Source of the DNA: Paenibacillus bovis
Lineage (GTDB): Bacteria; Bacillota; Bacilli; Paenibacillales; Paenibacillaceae
Assembly (NCBI RefSeq): GCF_001421015.2
Contig: NZ_CP013023.1
Span: forward strand, 5,115,001-5,179,000
Length of the DNA stretch: 64,000 nt
Direction: 5' to 3'
In this document: positions 51,249 to 60,973 of the stretch, one piece after another
Layout: each line of letters opens with the position of its first letter
Numbering within the stretch: the first letter of the stretch is position 1
Position numbers and translations under genes: made by a program
Notes under the pieces: generated by a model
Seen by the model: the letters and a program-made list of their open reading frames with translations, nothing else
The model's database searches: none
Told to the model about the DNA's origin: nothing

Positions 51249-52619
51249 CTAATCCAACGCAGCCTTTAATGCTTCCGCTACCGTATTTACACCGATTAAT
51301 TGAATATCCTTGGGATGCTTCCACCCCTTGAGACTTTTCTCTGGCAAAATGACCCGTTTGAATCCCAGCTTGGCCGCTTCCTTGACCCGCTGCTCTGCTC
51401 TGGACACGGCGCGCACCTCACCGGTCAGACCGATTTCTCCAAAAATTACATCATCCGGCTTGGTAGGTGCATCCCGGAAACTGGAAGCCAGACTGACCGC
51501 GATTGCCAGATCGACAGCCGGCTCATCCAGTTTGACGCCCCCTGCCACATTCAGGTACGCATCCTGATTTTGCAGGAACATGCCCATGCGTTTTTCGAGT
51601 ACGGCAATAATCAAAGACAGACGGTTATTATCTACACCGGTCCCCATTCGCCGCGGAGATGGAAAATGTGTGGCCGCTACCAGCGCCTGCAGTTCAACCA
51701 GCATCGGACGCGTACCCTCCATACTGGCGACAACAGTCGAACCGGCTGCTCCCATAGCACGTTCGGACAGGAACAATTCCGAAGGATTGGACACTTCCGT
51801 CAATCCTTCTTCATGCATTTCAAAAATCCCCATCTCGTTTGTCGAGCCAAAACGGTTCTTCACTGCCCGCAGAATCCGGTACGTATGATGGCGCTCCCCT
51901 TCAAAGTACAATACGCAGTCCACCATATGCTCCAGCATCCGCGGACCGGCGATTGCACCTTCCTTGGTTACATGACCGACCAGCACGGTAGCGATGCCTC
52001 GAATTTTCGCGACACGCATAAATCGTGACGTACATTCGCGAACCTGGGATACACTGCCCGGTGCACTGGTTACTTCCGGCTGATATACCGTCTGTATAGA
52101 GTCAATAACCAAAAAATTGGGATTCAAATTGTCAATTGCTTCCTCGATCAGATCCATATTGCTTTCACACAGTACAAAAAGCTCATCAGATAGCGCATCC
52201 AGACGCTCTGCACGCAGTTTGGTCTGCCGAACAGATTCCTCTCCGGAAATATACAATACACGCAGTCCCGCCTGTGTCAGCGCATGCGACGTCTGCAGCA
52301 GCAACGTCGATTTACCGATACCCGGATCACCACCGACCAGTACCAGCGAGCCAGGTACGACGCCGCCACCCAGTACGCGGTTCAGCTCCTGAATCCCTGT
52401 CTGGATACGAGGTTCCTTGCCTGCCTCGATCTCTGTAATCGCCTGAGGTTTTTGCTTGGTCTGGAACAAGGAAGAATTCATTCCCTGTGTTTTGACCGCT
52501 GTGCTCTCTTTCTCCTCCACCATGGTATTCCAGGCCTGGCATCCCGGACACTTGCCATACCATTTGGGAGATTCATATCCACAATCCGTACAGAAAAACT
52601 TCGTTTTCACCTTTGCCAT
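51249..52619 (-). CDS. radA: DNA repair protein RadA
   Basis: A 456-residue branch-migration helicase. The N-terminal zinc finger is [18 protein letters not shown], the RecA-like Walker A is [13 protein letters not shown], and the RadA-specific KNRFGSTNE motif follows. The C-terminal Lon-protease-like domain lacks an evident catalytic dyad, as normal for the family. It is placed after clpC, with GAAAGGGACGTCC before the ATG. Confidence 0.98.
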   Translation of the reverse strand: MAKVKTKFFCTDCGYESPKWYGKCPGCQAWNTMVEEKESTAVKTQGMNSSLFQTKQKPQAITEIEAGKEPRIQTGIQELNRVLGGGVVPGSLVLVGGDPGIGKSTLLLQTSHALTQAGLRVLYISGEESVRQTKLRAERLDALSDELFVLCESNMDLIEEAIDNLNPNFLVIDSIQTVYQPEVTSAPGSVSQVRECTSRFMRVAKIRGIATVLVGHVTKEGAIAGPRMLEHMVDCVLYFEGERHHTYRILRAVKNRFGSTNEMGIFEMHEEGLTEVSNPSELFLSERAMGAAGSTVVASMEGTRPMLVELQALVAATHFPSPRRMGTGVDNNRLSLIIAVLEKRMGMFLQNQDAYLNVAGGVKLDEPAVDLAIAVSLASSFRDAPTKPDDVIFGEIGLTGEVRAVSRAEQRVKEAAKLGFKRVILPEKSLKGWKHPKDIQLIGVNTVAEALKAALD

Positions 52620-52724
52620 GGACGTCCCTTTCTATATATACGTTAACCGAACAGTTAACATCTCATATCTTTTTATTGTATTGCAATGTTTTGAATTTTA
52701 CATTCTATTCTATTATAACATTAA
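52620..52724. other. clpC-radA intergenic region with inverted repeat
   Basis: This 100-base stretch precedes radA. It contains GTTAAC twice around TGTTCG and a palindrome ATTGTATTGCAAT-like segment, but no promoter fitting sigma-A well. A radA promoter is expected here because a strong terminator lies just upstream. The repeats might be an operator. Confidence 0.35.
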
Positions 52725-52768
52725 AAAGGTTGATTCCGCGGGCGATTTTGCCTTTGGAATCAACCTTT
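52718..52768 (-). terminator. Terminator after clpC
   Basis: A perfect 13-bp stem AAAGGTTGATTCC (52725-52737) with 52756-52768 is followed by TTTTTAATG on the minus strand. It separates the Clp operon from radA. Confidence 0.9.
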
Positions 52769-52828
52769 ATTTATGCATTATATCTACTGGTACTCTTTCA
52801 TTCCTTACAGCAATGGAGAGCGCCTTGG

Positions 52829-55300
52829 TTACAGATTGGCTTCGTTGGCAGAGACGCTATCCGCCTGCGTAGCAGGATCAACCTTCTCTACAGTCAGCGC
52901 ACCGTCTTTTTCGTCGATCAACAGGGTATCCCCTTTGGTGACGCTACCTGTCAGTAGTTCTTCGGACAGACGATCCTCGATATGTTTCTGGATCGCACGA
53001 CGAAGTGGACGCGCACCGTACGCAGGATCGAATCCTTCTTTGGCCAGGAAAGCTTTGGCGCTGGCAGTAAGGGTAAAGTCTACCGCGTACTCACGCAGAC
53101 GCTTGCGCAGTTCCTCGGACATCAGGGTTACGATCTCGGCGATGTGTTTTTCTTCCAGCGAGTGGAATACGATCACATCGTCAATACGGTTCAGGAACTC
53201 TGGACGGAAGTGACGTTTCAGCTCGTCTGTCACTTTGCCCTTCATGTTGTTGTACTCTGCACCCGAATCTACAGCTGCTGTAAAGCCCAGCGTACTGTTT
53301 CGGCGGATCGCATCGGCACCAACGTTGGACGTCAGGATGATCAGCGTATTCCGGAAATCGACTACACGACCTTTGGAATCGGTCAGACGACCATCTTCCA
53401 GTACCTGCAGCAGGATGTTGAATACTTCCGGGTGAGCTTTCTCGATCTCATCCAGCAAGACAACCGAATATGGTTTACGGCGAACTTTTTCGGTCAGCTG
53501 ACCGCCTTCTTCATAACCCACATATCCTGGAGGCGCTCCGACCAGACGGGACGTCGAATGTTTCTCCATATACTCGGACATATCGATCCGGATAATGGCA
53601 TTTTCGTCGCCAAACATGGACTCGGCCAATGCACGTGCCAGCTCGGTTTTACCAACACCGGTAGGACCGAGGAAGATAAAGGAGCCCATTGGACGCTTCG
53701 GATCTTTCAGACCGGCACGGGCACGGCGAATGGCACGGCTGACAGCAACGACAGCTTCATCCTGACCGATAACGCGCTCATGCAGCAGGCTTTCCATATT
53801 GAGCAAGCGATCCGTTTCTTCTTCTTTGAGCTTGGTTACCGGGATACCTGTCCAGTTGGCTACGATATCTGCGATATCTTCCGGAGTAACTTCGGAATCG
53901 GTACGACCCTGTTTTTCTTTCCATTGGTTCTTGGTCGTATCGAGCTCTTCACGGATTTTTTGCTCGGTATCACGCAGAGCAGCTGCTTTTTCGAATTCCT
54001 GACTTTGTACAGCCGCGTCTTTTTCCTTGCGGATATCTTCCAGACGGCTTTCGAGCTGCTTCAGATTAGGCGGTACCGTGTAAGAGTTCAGCCTTACTTT
54101 GGAACCCGCTTCATCAATCAGGTCAATCGCTTTGTCTGGCAGGAAGCGATCAGTAATATAACGGTCAGACAATTTAACAGCCTGTTCGATCGCTTCATCT
54201 GTAATTTTCACGCGGTGATGGGCTTCATAACGATCACGCAGACCCATCAGGATCTGAACCGCTTCATCCGGAGATGGCTGATCAACGGTGATCGGTTGGA
54301 AACGACGTTCCAGAGCCGCATCTTTTTCGATATATTTACGATACTCGTCCAGTGTAGTTGCACCGATACATTGCAGCTCACCACGTGCCAGAGCCGGTTT
54401 AAGGATATTGGAAGCATCAATCGCGCCTTCTGCTCCACCCGCACCAATCAACGTATGCAGCTCATCAATGAACAGTACAATGTTACCTGCCTGGCGAATC
54501 TCGTCCATGATTTTTTTTAGACGATCCTCGAACTCACCGCGATATTTGGTTCCGGCTACGACAGAACCCATATCCAGCGTCATTACACGCTTGTCACGGA
54601 GTGTCTCGGGAATTTCATTATTGATGATTTTCTGGGCCAGACCTTCAGCAATCGCTGTTTTACCAACACCCGGTTCACCAATCAGTACCGGATTGTTTTT
54701 GGTACGGCGGCTCAGTACCTGAATAACACGTTCGATCTCTTTGCTACGACCGATTACAGGGTCCAGGTTGCTATCTTTGGCAATAGCCGTCAGATCGCGT
54801 GCCAGACTGTCCAATGTAGGCGTACTCACGTTAGCCGGAGTACCATGGTGACTGGATACTGCTTCGTTGCTGCCGAGCAGCTGCAGTACCTGCTGACGTG
54901 CCTTGTTCAGGCTGATGCCCAGGTTATTCAGCACTCTGGCTGCTACGCCTTCACCTTCACGGATCAGACCGAGCAGAATGTGCTCTGTACCTACATAAGT
55001 ATGACCAAGCTTGCGCGCTTCATCCATGGACAGCTCAATCACTTTTTTGGCACGCGGAGTATATGCAATATTTGTAGGCTGTTCCTGACCTCTGCCAATC
55101 AGGGATTCCACTTCATCCTGAATTTTCTCAAGTCCAAGACCCAGACCGATCAGCGCTTTGGCTGCGATGCCTTCACCTTCACGAATCAATCCAAGCAAAA
55201 TATGCTCTGTACCGATGTTGTTGTGACCGAGACGAACTGCTTCTTCCTGAGCCAAAGCCAGAACTTTTTGAGCTCGCTCCGTAAATCTACCAAACATCAT
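52829..55300 (-). CDS. clpC: ATP-dependent Clp protease ATP-binding subunit ClpC
   Basis: An 823-residue class I AAA+ unfoldase. Two N-terminal repeats ([18 protein letters not shown], then [18 protein letters not shown]) bind McsB, MecA and phosphoarginine. NBD1 has GEPGVGKTA, a central UVR/M-domain ([13 protein letters not shown]) follows, and NBD2 has GPTGVGKTE. The start is ATG at 55300 because GTGGAGGTG is correctly spaced; the TTG at 55306 overlaps the site. It is the last gene of the ctsR-mcsA-mcsB-clpC operon. Confidence 0.98.
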   Translation of the reverse strand: MMFGRFTERAQKVLALAQEEAVRLGHNNIGTEHILLGLIREGEGIAAKALIGLGLGLEKIQDEVESLIGRGQEQPTNIAYTPRAKKVIELSMDEARKLGHTYVGTEHILLGLIREGEGVAARVLNNLGISLNKARQQVLQLLGSNEAVSSHHGTPANVSTPTLDSLARDLTAIAKDSNLDPVIGRSKEIERVIQVLSRRTKNNPVLIGEPGVGKTAIAEGLAQKIINNEIPETLRDKRVMTLDMGSVVAGTKYRGEFEDRLKKIMDEIRQAGNIVLFIDELHTLIGAGGAEGAIDASNILKPALARGELQCIGATTLDEYRKYIEKDAALERRFQPITVDQPSPDEAVQILMGLRDRYEAHHRVKITDEAIEQAVKLSDRYITDRFLPDKAIDLIDEAGSKVRLNSYTVPPNLKQLESRLEDIRKEKDAAVQSQEFEKAAALRDTEQKIREELDTTKNQWKEKQGRTDSEVTPEDIADIVANWTGIPVTKLKEEETDRLLNMESLLHERVIGQDEAVVAVSRAIRRARAGLKDPKRPMGSFIFLGPTGVGKTELARALAESMFGDENAIIRIDMSEYMEKHSTSRLVGAPPGYVGYEEGGQLTEKVRRKPYSVVLLDEIEKAHPEVFNILLQVLEDGRLTDSKGRVVDFRNTLIILTSNVGADAIRRNSTLGFTAAVDSGAEYNNMKGKVTDELKRHFRPEFLNRIDDVIVFHSLEEKHIAEIVTLMSEELRKRLREYAVDFTLTASAKAFLAKEGFDPAYGARPLRRAIQKHIEDRLSEELLTGSVTKGDTLLIDEKDGALTVEKVDPATQADSVSANEANL

Positions 55301-55319
55301 ATTCAAGCACCTCCACGGT

Positions 55320-56393
55320 TTAGTCTTCTACGTGTACATTACCCAATTTATCGCGGATCAGCTGCGCCCGGTACATATCGCGTTCTCCTGATCCCATTTT
55401 AACACCGAAGGTTTTCTGAAGGAAACCCGATTGTGTCATAATCATTAACTCGTTCATCTGCGTAACCGTCGTCTTGTCGATCAGTCCGAGATCCACACCA
55501 AGGCGGACATCGGAGATACGCTGAAAAGCTTCTTTGGAATCCATCATGGTGGCATAACACAGGATTCCGTAAGAACGCATAATCCGATCTGTGATCCGCA
55601 GACGGGATTCGGTTAGCAGACGATTGCGGGCATGCTGCTCATATTCAATAATCTGCAGCACCACGCTACGCAGATTATCGATAATTTCTTCCTCAGACAG
55701 TCCCAGTGTAATCTGGTTGGAAATTTGAAAGATATTACCGATCGCCTCGCTGCCTTCGCCATACAGGCCCCGTACCGCCAGTCCGACCTGCGAGACTGCC
55801 GACAGTATGCGTCCCACCTGGTTCATGATAGCCAGCGCCGGCAGATGAAGCATTACCGAAGCTCGCAATCCTGTTCCCATATTGGTAGGACAGCTGGTCA
55901 TATAGCCGCGGTGATCATCGAACGCATAATTGACGGCCTTTTCAAAAGCATCGTCAATGCCCGATGCGCGCTCCCAAGCCTCCTGAAGCTGAAATCCCGG
56001 ATACAGACACTGAATCCGCAGATGATCTTCTTCATTTAGCATAATACTTACCGACTCGTCCTCGGCCAGCAGCACCGCTCCCGCTCTGGATTCATTAATA
56101 AGGCTCGGACTGATCAGATGCTTCTCCATCAGCACTTCCTTATCCACATCATCCAGTTCACTCAGAATGATCGGCTCAAAAGTACCTATGCTCTGCACCG
56201 ATTCACTTTCCAGCGCTTCAATCAGCTGTCCCTGTACTTGTTCTGCCTGCTCGGCAGAAGCAACGATAGGAAAAGGGTGATGAACCAGATTGCGTGCAAT
56301 ACGTACCCTGCTGCTGATTACAACATCCGAATGCTCTCCGCCTTCTTTCATCCACTCACTCAAAGGCTTCTCGGTAAAACGGAGATTTGGCAT
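55320..56393 (-). CDS. mcsB: Protein-arginine kinase McsB
   Basis: A 357-residue kinase of the phosphagen-kinase fold that marks proteins on arginine for ClpCP degradation and inactivates Cts[13 protein letters not shown] and the catalytic-loop [18 protein letters not shown], with the conserved Cys, are intact. The C-terminal phosphoarginine-binding region ([21 protein letters not shown]) is present. It is preceded by mcsA, its activator, 13 bases upstream. Confidence 0.98.
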   Translation of the reverse strand: MPNLRFTEKPLSEWMKEGGEHSDVVISSRVRIARNLVHHPFPIVASAEQAEQVQGQLIEALESESVQSIGTFEPIILSELDDVDKEVLMEKHLISPSLINESRAGAVLLAEDESVSIMLNEEDHLRIQCLYPGFQLQEAWERASGIDDAFEKAVNYAFDDHRGYMTSCPTNMGTGLRASVMLHLPALAIMNQVGRILSAVSQVGLAVRGLYGEGSEAIGNIFQISNQITLGLSEEEIIDNLRSVVLQIIEYEQHARNRLLTESRLRITDRIMRSYGILCYATMMDSKEAFQRISDVRLGVDLGLIDKTTVTQMNELMIMTQSGFLQKTFGVKMGSGERDMYRAQLIRDKLGNVHVED

Positions 56394-56406
56394 ACGGCAT
56401 TCCTCC

Positions 56407-56931
56407 TTACGACTCCTGTGAAATCTGCTTCTCCAGCCCGCGGATCTGATCTCTCAGTTCTGCAGCCTGTTCAAATTCCTCATCAGCGATACTCTGCTGA
56501 AGCTGCTGCTTCAATTCATGCATTTGCTGTCTGATCTTGATCTGGACACCGGCACGTCCCGGCAGCTTGCCGGTATGCGCTGTACTGCCGTGAACCCTTT
56601 TGAGCAGCGGGTCCAGCTTGTCATCAAATGTCTTGTAGCAGGAACTGCAGCCAAACCGTCCCAGCTTGCGAAATTGGGTATAGGTCATTCCGCATTCCGG
56701 ACATTGTAATTCCTGCACAGGCGGTCCGGCCATCTGACCCTTGTTGCTGGAATCAAAGTCCATCAATCCCGACAGCAGATTATGAATCGAAAAACCGCCG
56801 GATGTTCCCGGAATCAGTTCCCCTTTTTCGCGGGCACAGTGTTCACAAATATGAAATTCCGTTTTTTCCCCATTTACGATTTTGGTAAAATGAAGAGTAG
56901 CCGGTCTCTTTTGACATTCCTGACAGACCAT
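56407..56931 (-). CDS. mcsA: McsA, activator of the McsB kinase
   Basis: A 174-residue zinc-finger protein. CxxC pairs lie at VCQECQKRP, ICEHCAREKGE, CPECGMTY and GCSSCYKTF. A C-terminal UVR motif follows (ADEEFEQAAELRDQIRGLE), which contacts McsB. The start is ATG at 56931, with GGGGGTAATTTTG upstream. Confidence 0.96.
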   Translation of the reverse strand: MVCQECQKRPATLHFTKIVNGEKTEFHICEHCAREKGELIPGTSGGFSIHNLLSGLMDFDSSNKGQMAGPPVQELQCPECGMTYTQFRKLGRFGCSSCYKTFDDKLDPLLKRVHGSTAHTGKLPGRAGVQIKIRQQMHELKQQLQQSIADEEFEQAAELRDQIRGLEKQISQES

Positions 56932-56955
56932 CAAAATTACCCCCTTCGCCAGATA

Positions 56956-57414
56956 TCAGGAGCCAAGCAATGAAATCAGCATGGCCTTCATCATCCTGGC
57001 ACGGACTTCATCCCGGTAGGGAAGATTCAATGAAATAACGTCCCTGCATACGACAGAACGCATCAGTTCGGCTTCGCGCTTGGAAATCAGTCTTGCTTCC
57101 AATAGCTGATAAATAAGCCCTTCTGCGGCTACCTGACTCATATTCTGACCGATACTTTCATGAATATGGGTATGGATCGTCGAATGAGCAGGCAGCTCGA
57201 TACGCCGTATGCGGATATAGCCGCCGCCGCCCCGCTTGCTTTCAACGAGGTACCCCTTTTCCAGGGTGAAGCGGGTGCTGATAACATAATTGATCTGTGA
57301 AGGCACACAGGAGAACTGGTCAGCCAGATCATTGCGCTGAATCTCTATGGCGCCTTCACCTTCCTGCAGTATCCGTTTTAAATATTGTTCGATAATGTCG
57401 GAGATATTACGCAT
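56956..57414 (-). CDS. ctsR: Transcriptional repressor CtsR
   Basis: A 152-residue repressor of clp genes. The N-terminal winged helix-turn-helix (IQRNDLADQFSCVPSQINYVI) and the glycine-rich wing loop (KRGGGGYIRIRRI) that senses heat are visible. McsB-dependent inactivation is known in relatives. The start is ATG at 57414 after GGAGGAGGATACA; upstream residues in frame overlap that site. It controls its own operon through the box at 57621-57637. Confidence 0.97.
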   Translation of the reverse strand: MRNISDIIEQYLKRILQEGEGAIEIQRNDLADQFSCVPSQINYVISTRFTLEKGYLVESKRGGGGYIRIRRIELPAHSTIHTHIHESIGQNMSQVAAEGLIYQLLEARLISKREAELMRSVVCRDVISLNLPYRDEVRARMMKAMLISLLGS

Positions 57415-57620
57415 TGTATCCTCCTCCATGTATAGTTAAACCTGCAAACATGAATTCGCCAATGATAATATCAAAGTCTACATAAATATCACTTAACCAT
57501 AAATTTCATGGTCAGAAACGAACGTTCGTGACAATCTGTTATACAGATAGGAACAGATCGCTCCTTTGCAGGATCACATCCATTCTACAGGCAGATATCT
57601 TACTGCATTTGCTCGCTGAC

Positions 57621-57637
57621 TTTGACTTTCTTTGACT
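57621..57637 (-). promoter_or_regulatory. CtsR operator
   Basis: TTTGACT-TTC-TTTGACT on the plus strand reads AGTCAAA-GAA-AGTCAAA on the minus. This matches the CtsR direct heptad repeat (A/G)GTCAAA-NAN-(A/G)GTCAAA exactly. It covers the predicted transcription start. Confidence 0.93.
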
Positions 57638-57644
57638 TTATAAT

Positions 57645-57672
57645 ATTATACCATAAAATCCCGTTTTGCCAA
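57645..57672 (-). promoter_or_regulatory. Sigma-A promoter of the ctsR-mcsA-mcsB-clpC operon
   Basis: TTGGCA (57667-57672), a 16-bp spacer and TATAAT (57645-57650) on the minus strand are followed by the CtsR box. Repressor binding would block the start. No second promoter of sigma-B type was found. Confidence 0.83.
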
Positions 57673-57744
57673 TAGCAGACAGGAGAACTTTGTTTGGCTT
57701 TTAGCTGCTGCAGTTTATCGGTATGGTCGCAGCATTATTGATTT

Positions 57745-58647
57745 TTATTCGGAAGTGAAGATAAATACTTTGCCGTCGGTATTCAGTATCTGGGTTCCAT
57801 TTGACAGTCTTGCATAATGCTCCTGATCGTCTTTGGTTTGCCAGCCTACATGACCGCAGCAGAGCAAGATCGGATCGTGCTTTTCCAATTCCAGTCGTAC
57901 TGCCGGATCTCCGGGTCGATGATTCACAGGGTCATCCGGTCCCTGATGCATAAGTATAATATCCGTTTTTTTCTTTAGCAGACGAGCCATTTGCTTTAGA
58001 AATTCGGGTATCGCTATTCGATTGGGTTTATCCGGTCTGCCCGTGATTCCGCCTAATCCGGCAATACGGAGATTGGCCATATCCAGCAGCTGTGGCTGTA
58101 ACATCCAGACTGCATGTGGAGAAATATTCAAGAATTCCATATCATCATCCTCAAAAATATCGTGATTACCTGATACGGCAGCCGTATATCCAAATGTTTT
58201 CCGAAAAGCTTCCCAGACTGATATGGGGCTGCCACTGGCACCTCTTTTCAGCGGATCCGCATATAGATCACCACATAATAACGTCAGTGTCTTTTCTTTT
58301 TGAATACCCGGCCATTCGATCTGCAGCAGCAGTTCCAGATGTGCTGCCAGTTCTTCGCCCAGCAAGCGACAGGATTCCAAGCAATCGGGTGTATCCTTTA
58401 CCGGCGAATCCTTATGTTTATTTGCTAAATATTCTGAAGTTTCCTTTTCCAGATCCGGCAAACCCTCTGAGGTCACTCCCTGCAAATCCGAGGTGATAAT
58501 AATGGCATCTATCGTAGCAGGAAGGCCTTTTAGTGTACCTTTGTATACAGGCAGCTGCTTATACTCTACACCCTGACTGCCTGGAGCTGCCGTACTATAC
58601 TGAAGCACTTCCACCGGTTCTTTTTCGATATGTATAATTTCAAGCAT
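57745..58647 (-). CDS. Metallophosphoesterase family protein
   Basis: A 300-residue calcineurin-like phosphoesterase. Metal-ligand motifs are CGDLYADP, SGNHDIFEDDD (the GNHD block), LMHQGPDDPVNHRPGD and CCGHVGWQ. The usual first block, D-x-H, is less clear; ITSDLQG near residue 53 may fill it. No signal peptide is present, so it is cytosolic. The substrate is unknown. Its ATG at 58647 follows GGAGGAAGGTGCAACG, and it lies 44 bases after the unknown gene at 58692-59087, probably in one transcript. Confidence 0.82.
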   Translation of the reverse strand: MLEIIHIEKEPVEVLQYSTAAPGSQGVEYKQLPVYKGTLKGLPATIDAIIITSDLQGVTSEGLPDLEKETSEYLANKHKDSPVKDTPDCLESCRLLGEELAAHLELLLQIEWPGIQKEKTLTLLCGDLYADPLKRGASGSPISVWEAFRKTFGYTAAVSGNHDIFEDDDMEFLNISPHAVWMLQPQLLDMANLRIAGLGGITGRPDKPNRIAIPEFLKQMARLLKKKTDIILMHQGPDDPVNHRPGDPAVRLELEKHDPILLCCGHVGWQTKDDQEHYARLSNGTQILNTDGKVFIFTSE

Positions 58648-58691
58648 CGTTGCACCTTCCTCCAAGATTTGGTCCTTGTTTATTCGTTGCT

Positions 58692-59087
58692 CTATAAAGT
58701 ACCCTCTACAATAATCTCATCGGCATGCTGAAGCCTCTCTCGCACCCATTCAACAAACAAATCAATAAAAGCACGATGATCTTCATTTTCTGCCGGGAAA
58801 TGCTGCATCTCCTCCAAAATCTGCTGCCAGACCGGTGCAGCAATAGGATTATCCCAGCAGTGATCAAAGCGGTCGTAGACTTCGCCCGTTTTGGGATCAG
58901 TCAGTGGATACTGCTTCTCGATTATCGGAAGCAGCTGGTCAATATCCGTAAAATAAACAAAAAGCAGTTCTTCATCGGTATAGTTCGTATCTCCCGGCCG
59001 TGCGGTACCGAAAAAATAGCCCGGTTCATTACGTCGACCATCGCAACGATATAATAAATAGGTAATACTCGCATCTTGAGTACTCAT
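58692..59087 (-). CDS. Unknown cytosolic protein upstream of the metallophosphoesterase
   Basis: A 131-residue acidic protein that I do not recognise. Aromatic- and acid-rich motifs include YLLYRCDGRRNEPGYFF, DEELLFVYFTDIDQLL and FDHCWDNPIAAPVWQQIL. It has no membrane segment or signal peptide. The small, acidic, aromatic-rich character resembles immunity or accessory proteins, but no toxin partner is next to it. AGGAGGTTTTTGG precedes the ATG at 59087. It is co-directional with the phosphoesterase gene. Confidence 0.7.
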   Translation of the reverse strand: MSTQDASITYLLYRCDGRRNEPGYFFGTARPGDTNYTDEELLFVYFTDIDQLLPIIEKQYPLTDPKTGEVYDRFDHCWDNPIAAPVWQQILEEMQHFPAENEDHRAFIDLFVEWVRERLQHADEIIVEGTL

Positions 59088-59188
59088 CCAAAAACCTCCT
59101 GTCCGCTACAGCTGTTCAGCATATTTTGATCATACCTCAATCGGACACTCTATGGAATCCAGGGATGAATACACAGACGATTTCCGGC

Positions 59189-59217
59189 TTGACGTTATGG
59201 ATTCAATCAAGTACACT
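59189..59217 (+). promoter_or_regulatory. Sigma-A promoter of the serS T-box transcript
   Basis: TTGACG (59189-59194), a 17-bp spacer and TACACT (59212-59217) on the plus strand place the start near 59224. This leaves a leader of about 285 bases before serS. The gene and leader are divergent from the neighbouring phosphoesterase pair. Confidence 0.75.
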
Positions 59218-59223
59218 AGCACA

Positions 59224-59456
59224 AATACATATCACGAAACGGCCATTGAAAGGAATCCAACCTGGAGGCGTTCTCGTTAAGGAACAACCCTGAGCTATAA
59301 ACGGCACAGCGGCTGTTGCCCCAAGTTAAACGGTATCCGCCCGTTATCACGGAACCTGAGTGGATCGGAGTCATACGTACTCCGGTCAAATTGGGTGGCA
59401 CCGCGAGCAGAACGCTCCTCGTCCCAAGTTGATGAGGAGCGTTCTTTGTGTTTTTT
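59224..59456 (+). promoter_or_regulatory. T-box riboswitch upstream of serS
   Basis: The T-box core TGGGTGGCACCGCG lies at 59392-59405. It is followed by an 11-bp terminator stem (59410-59420 with 59434-59444) and a U-rich run to 59456. A stem-III-like AACGGTATCCGCCCGTTATC precedes it. A short Stem I can be drawn with AACGGCC and GGCTGTT at its base. AGC triplets (serine) occur on its 3' side at 59293-59295 and 59308-59310, but the specifier is not resolved. Confidence 0.88.
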
Positions 59457-59509
59457 CAGAATAATTGGCAGTCAATCGAATTGCCTATTTGAAAAGGAGC
59501 GAGCCACCT

Positions 59510-60805
59510 ATGCTGGATATTCAGTACATTCGACAGAACGCCGACACCCTTCAGGAAATTGCCGACAAAAAGCATATCAGGCTGTCTATTGCAGAGCTGC
59601 TGGAGCAGCATCAAATGCGCAGCCGTACCCTGCAGGAGACCGAACAGCTGCGGCAGCAGCGCAATGCACTCACCCGTGAAATCAGTGCACAGATCCATAC
59701 CTCTCCTGCCACCGCCGAAAATATGAAGCAGCAGGTGCGAGATATTAATCTTCAGCTGAATCAGCTGGAACAGCAGGCTGAGCAGGTACTTGAGAAATAT
59801 AACGCCCTAATGGCGATTGTGCCCAATACCGTATCACCGGACACGCCGGATGGACAATCGGACGCGGACAACCTGCTGCTGCGGCAGACAGGCACGCCCC
59901 CGGTGTTTGACTTTGTGGCGAGAGACCATATGGAGCTGGGCGAGCTGCATGATATGATCGATACGGCACGCGGCGTCAAGGTCAGCGGCAGCCGCAATTA
60001 TTATTTAAAAGGAAATGGTGTACTCCTGCATCGTGCTGTCCAGCAGCTGGCATTTGATCTGCTGGTGAGCAAAGGATACACTCCACTTGAAGTACCGATG
60101 ATGGTGCATGGTGCAGCCATGTACCATACTGCCTTTTTCCCGCTTGGAACCGATCAGACTTTCCGGATCGATCAGCAAGATCGCTGGCTTACCGGTACTT
60201 CCGAGGTTGCTCTTGTATCGTACTACCAGAATGAAATTATCGACCTATCGGGCGGGCCTGTTCGGCTGGCTGCAGCTTCGCAAAGCTTTCGCAGTGAAGT
60301 CGGATCAGCAGGCCGGGATGTGCGCGGACTGTATCGGGTACATCAGTTCGCCAAGGTCGAGCAGGTCGTTCTCTGTGAAGCCGATCCGGAAGTATCGGAA
60401 CAGATTCTTCAGGAGATCACCGGTAATGCAGAAGAACTGCTGCAGCTGCTTGAGCTTCCTTATCAGGTGGTCGCTGTCTGTATTGGCGATATGTCGCAGA
60501 AAACTTACAAGCAGTATGATATCGAGACCTGGATGCCTGGAAGGGAAGCTTACGGTGAGACCCATTCTTCGTCGAATCTTCATGATTTTCAGGCACGTCG
60601 TGCCAATATACGCTATCGTACAGAGAGCGGAGAACTGCGTTTTTGCCATACACTGAATAACACGGCTGTAGCATCGCCGCGAATCCTGATTCCACTGCTG
60701 GAAAATCATCAGCAGGAAGATGGAAGTATCTATATTCCCGCTGCCCTGCGTCCTTATATGAACGGGATGGATCTATTGGCTGCTCCACCGGTCACGGTTA
60801 ACTGA
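59510..60805 (+). CDS. serS: Serine--tRNA ligase (divergent, T-box-controlled copy)
   Basis: A 431-residue class II synthetase: an N-terminal coiled-coil tRNA-binding arm (about residues 30-105), then the catalytic domain. Motif 2 is FRSEVGSAGRDVRGLYRVHQ. Motif 3 reads NNTAVASPRILIPLLEN, where the common bacterial form has GSGLAVGRT, and the preceding block reads THSSSNLHDFQARR instead of ISSCSNF. The key motif-3 Arg remains. The start at 59510 follows AAAAGGAGCG. It is the only plus-strand gene, suggesting an accessory second copy, in which case the housekeeping serS lies elsewhere (inference). Confidence 0.93.
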   Translation: MLDIQYIRQNADTLQEIADKKHIRLSIAELLEQHQMRSRTLQETEQLRQQRNALTREISAQIHTSPATAENMKQQVRDINLQLNQLEQQAEQVLEKYNALMAIVPNTVSPDTPDGQSDADNLLLRQTGTPPVFDFVARDHMELGELHDMIDTARGVKVSGSRNYYLKGNGVLLHRAVQQLAFDLLVSKGYTPLEVPMMVHGAAMYHTAFFPLGTDQTFRIDQQDRWLTGTSEVALVSYYQNEIIDLSGGPVRLAAASQSFRSEVGSAGRDVRGLYRVHQFAKVEQVVLCEADPEVSEQILQEITGNAEELLQLLELPYQVVAVCIGDMSQKTYKQYDIETWMPGREAYGETHSSSNLHDFQARRANIRYRTESGELRFCHTLNNTAVASPRILIPLLENHQQEDGSIYIPAALRPYMNGMDLLAAPPVTVN

Positions 60806-60874
60806 ACAAAACCTGGATCATTTGCTTTATACCGCTCGCTATAAAGCTATAGAGTACAGTGAGTCCTGGTACAC

Positions 60875-60916
60875 GATTAAAAGGAGCTTCCTGCACCAGG
60901 AAAGCTCCTTTTAATC
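60875..60916. terminator. Bidirectional terminator between serS and the ABC operon
   Basis: A near-perfect 19-bp stem (GATTAAAAGGAGCTTCCTG at 60875-60893 with 60897-60916, one extra A) closes a CAC loop. The A/T-rich stem ends give U-runs in both directions. It serves the convergent serS (plus) and sugar permease (minus) genes. Confidence 0.88.
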
Positions 60917-60973
60917 ATGTCTATCTACGGTTTCTTAATAGTGTCTATCTATAATAGTGTACAAAATGAATGA

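Larger units (their letters stand above)
57415..57744 (-). other. Leader of the ctsR operon
   Basis: About 220 bases lie between the predicted transcription start (near 57638) and ctsR. They contain a 12-base palindrome, ACGAACGTTCGT (57518-57529), that does not match the LexA spacing. No ORF or terminator is seen inside. Confidence 0.5.

Noticed and set aside
57518..57529. LexA (SOS) box in the ctsR leader
   Set aside because: The Bacillota LexA box needs four bases between GAAC and GTTC; here they abut.
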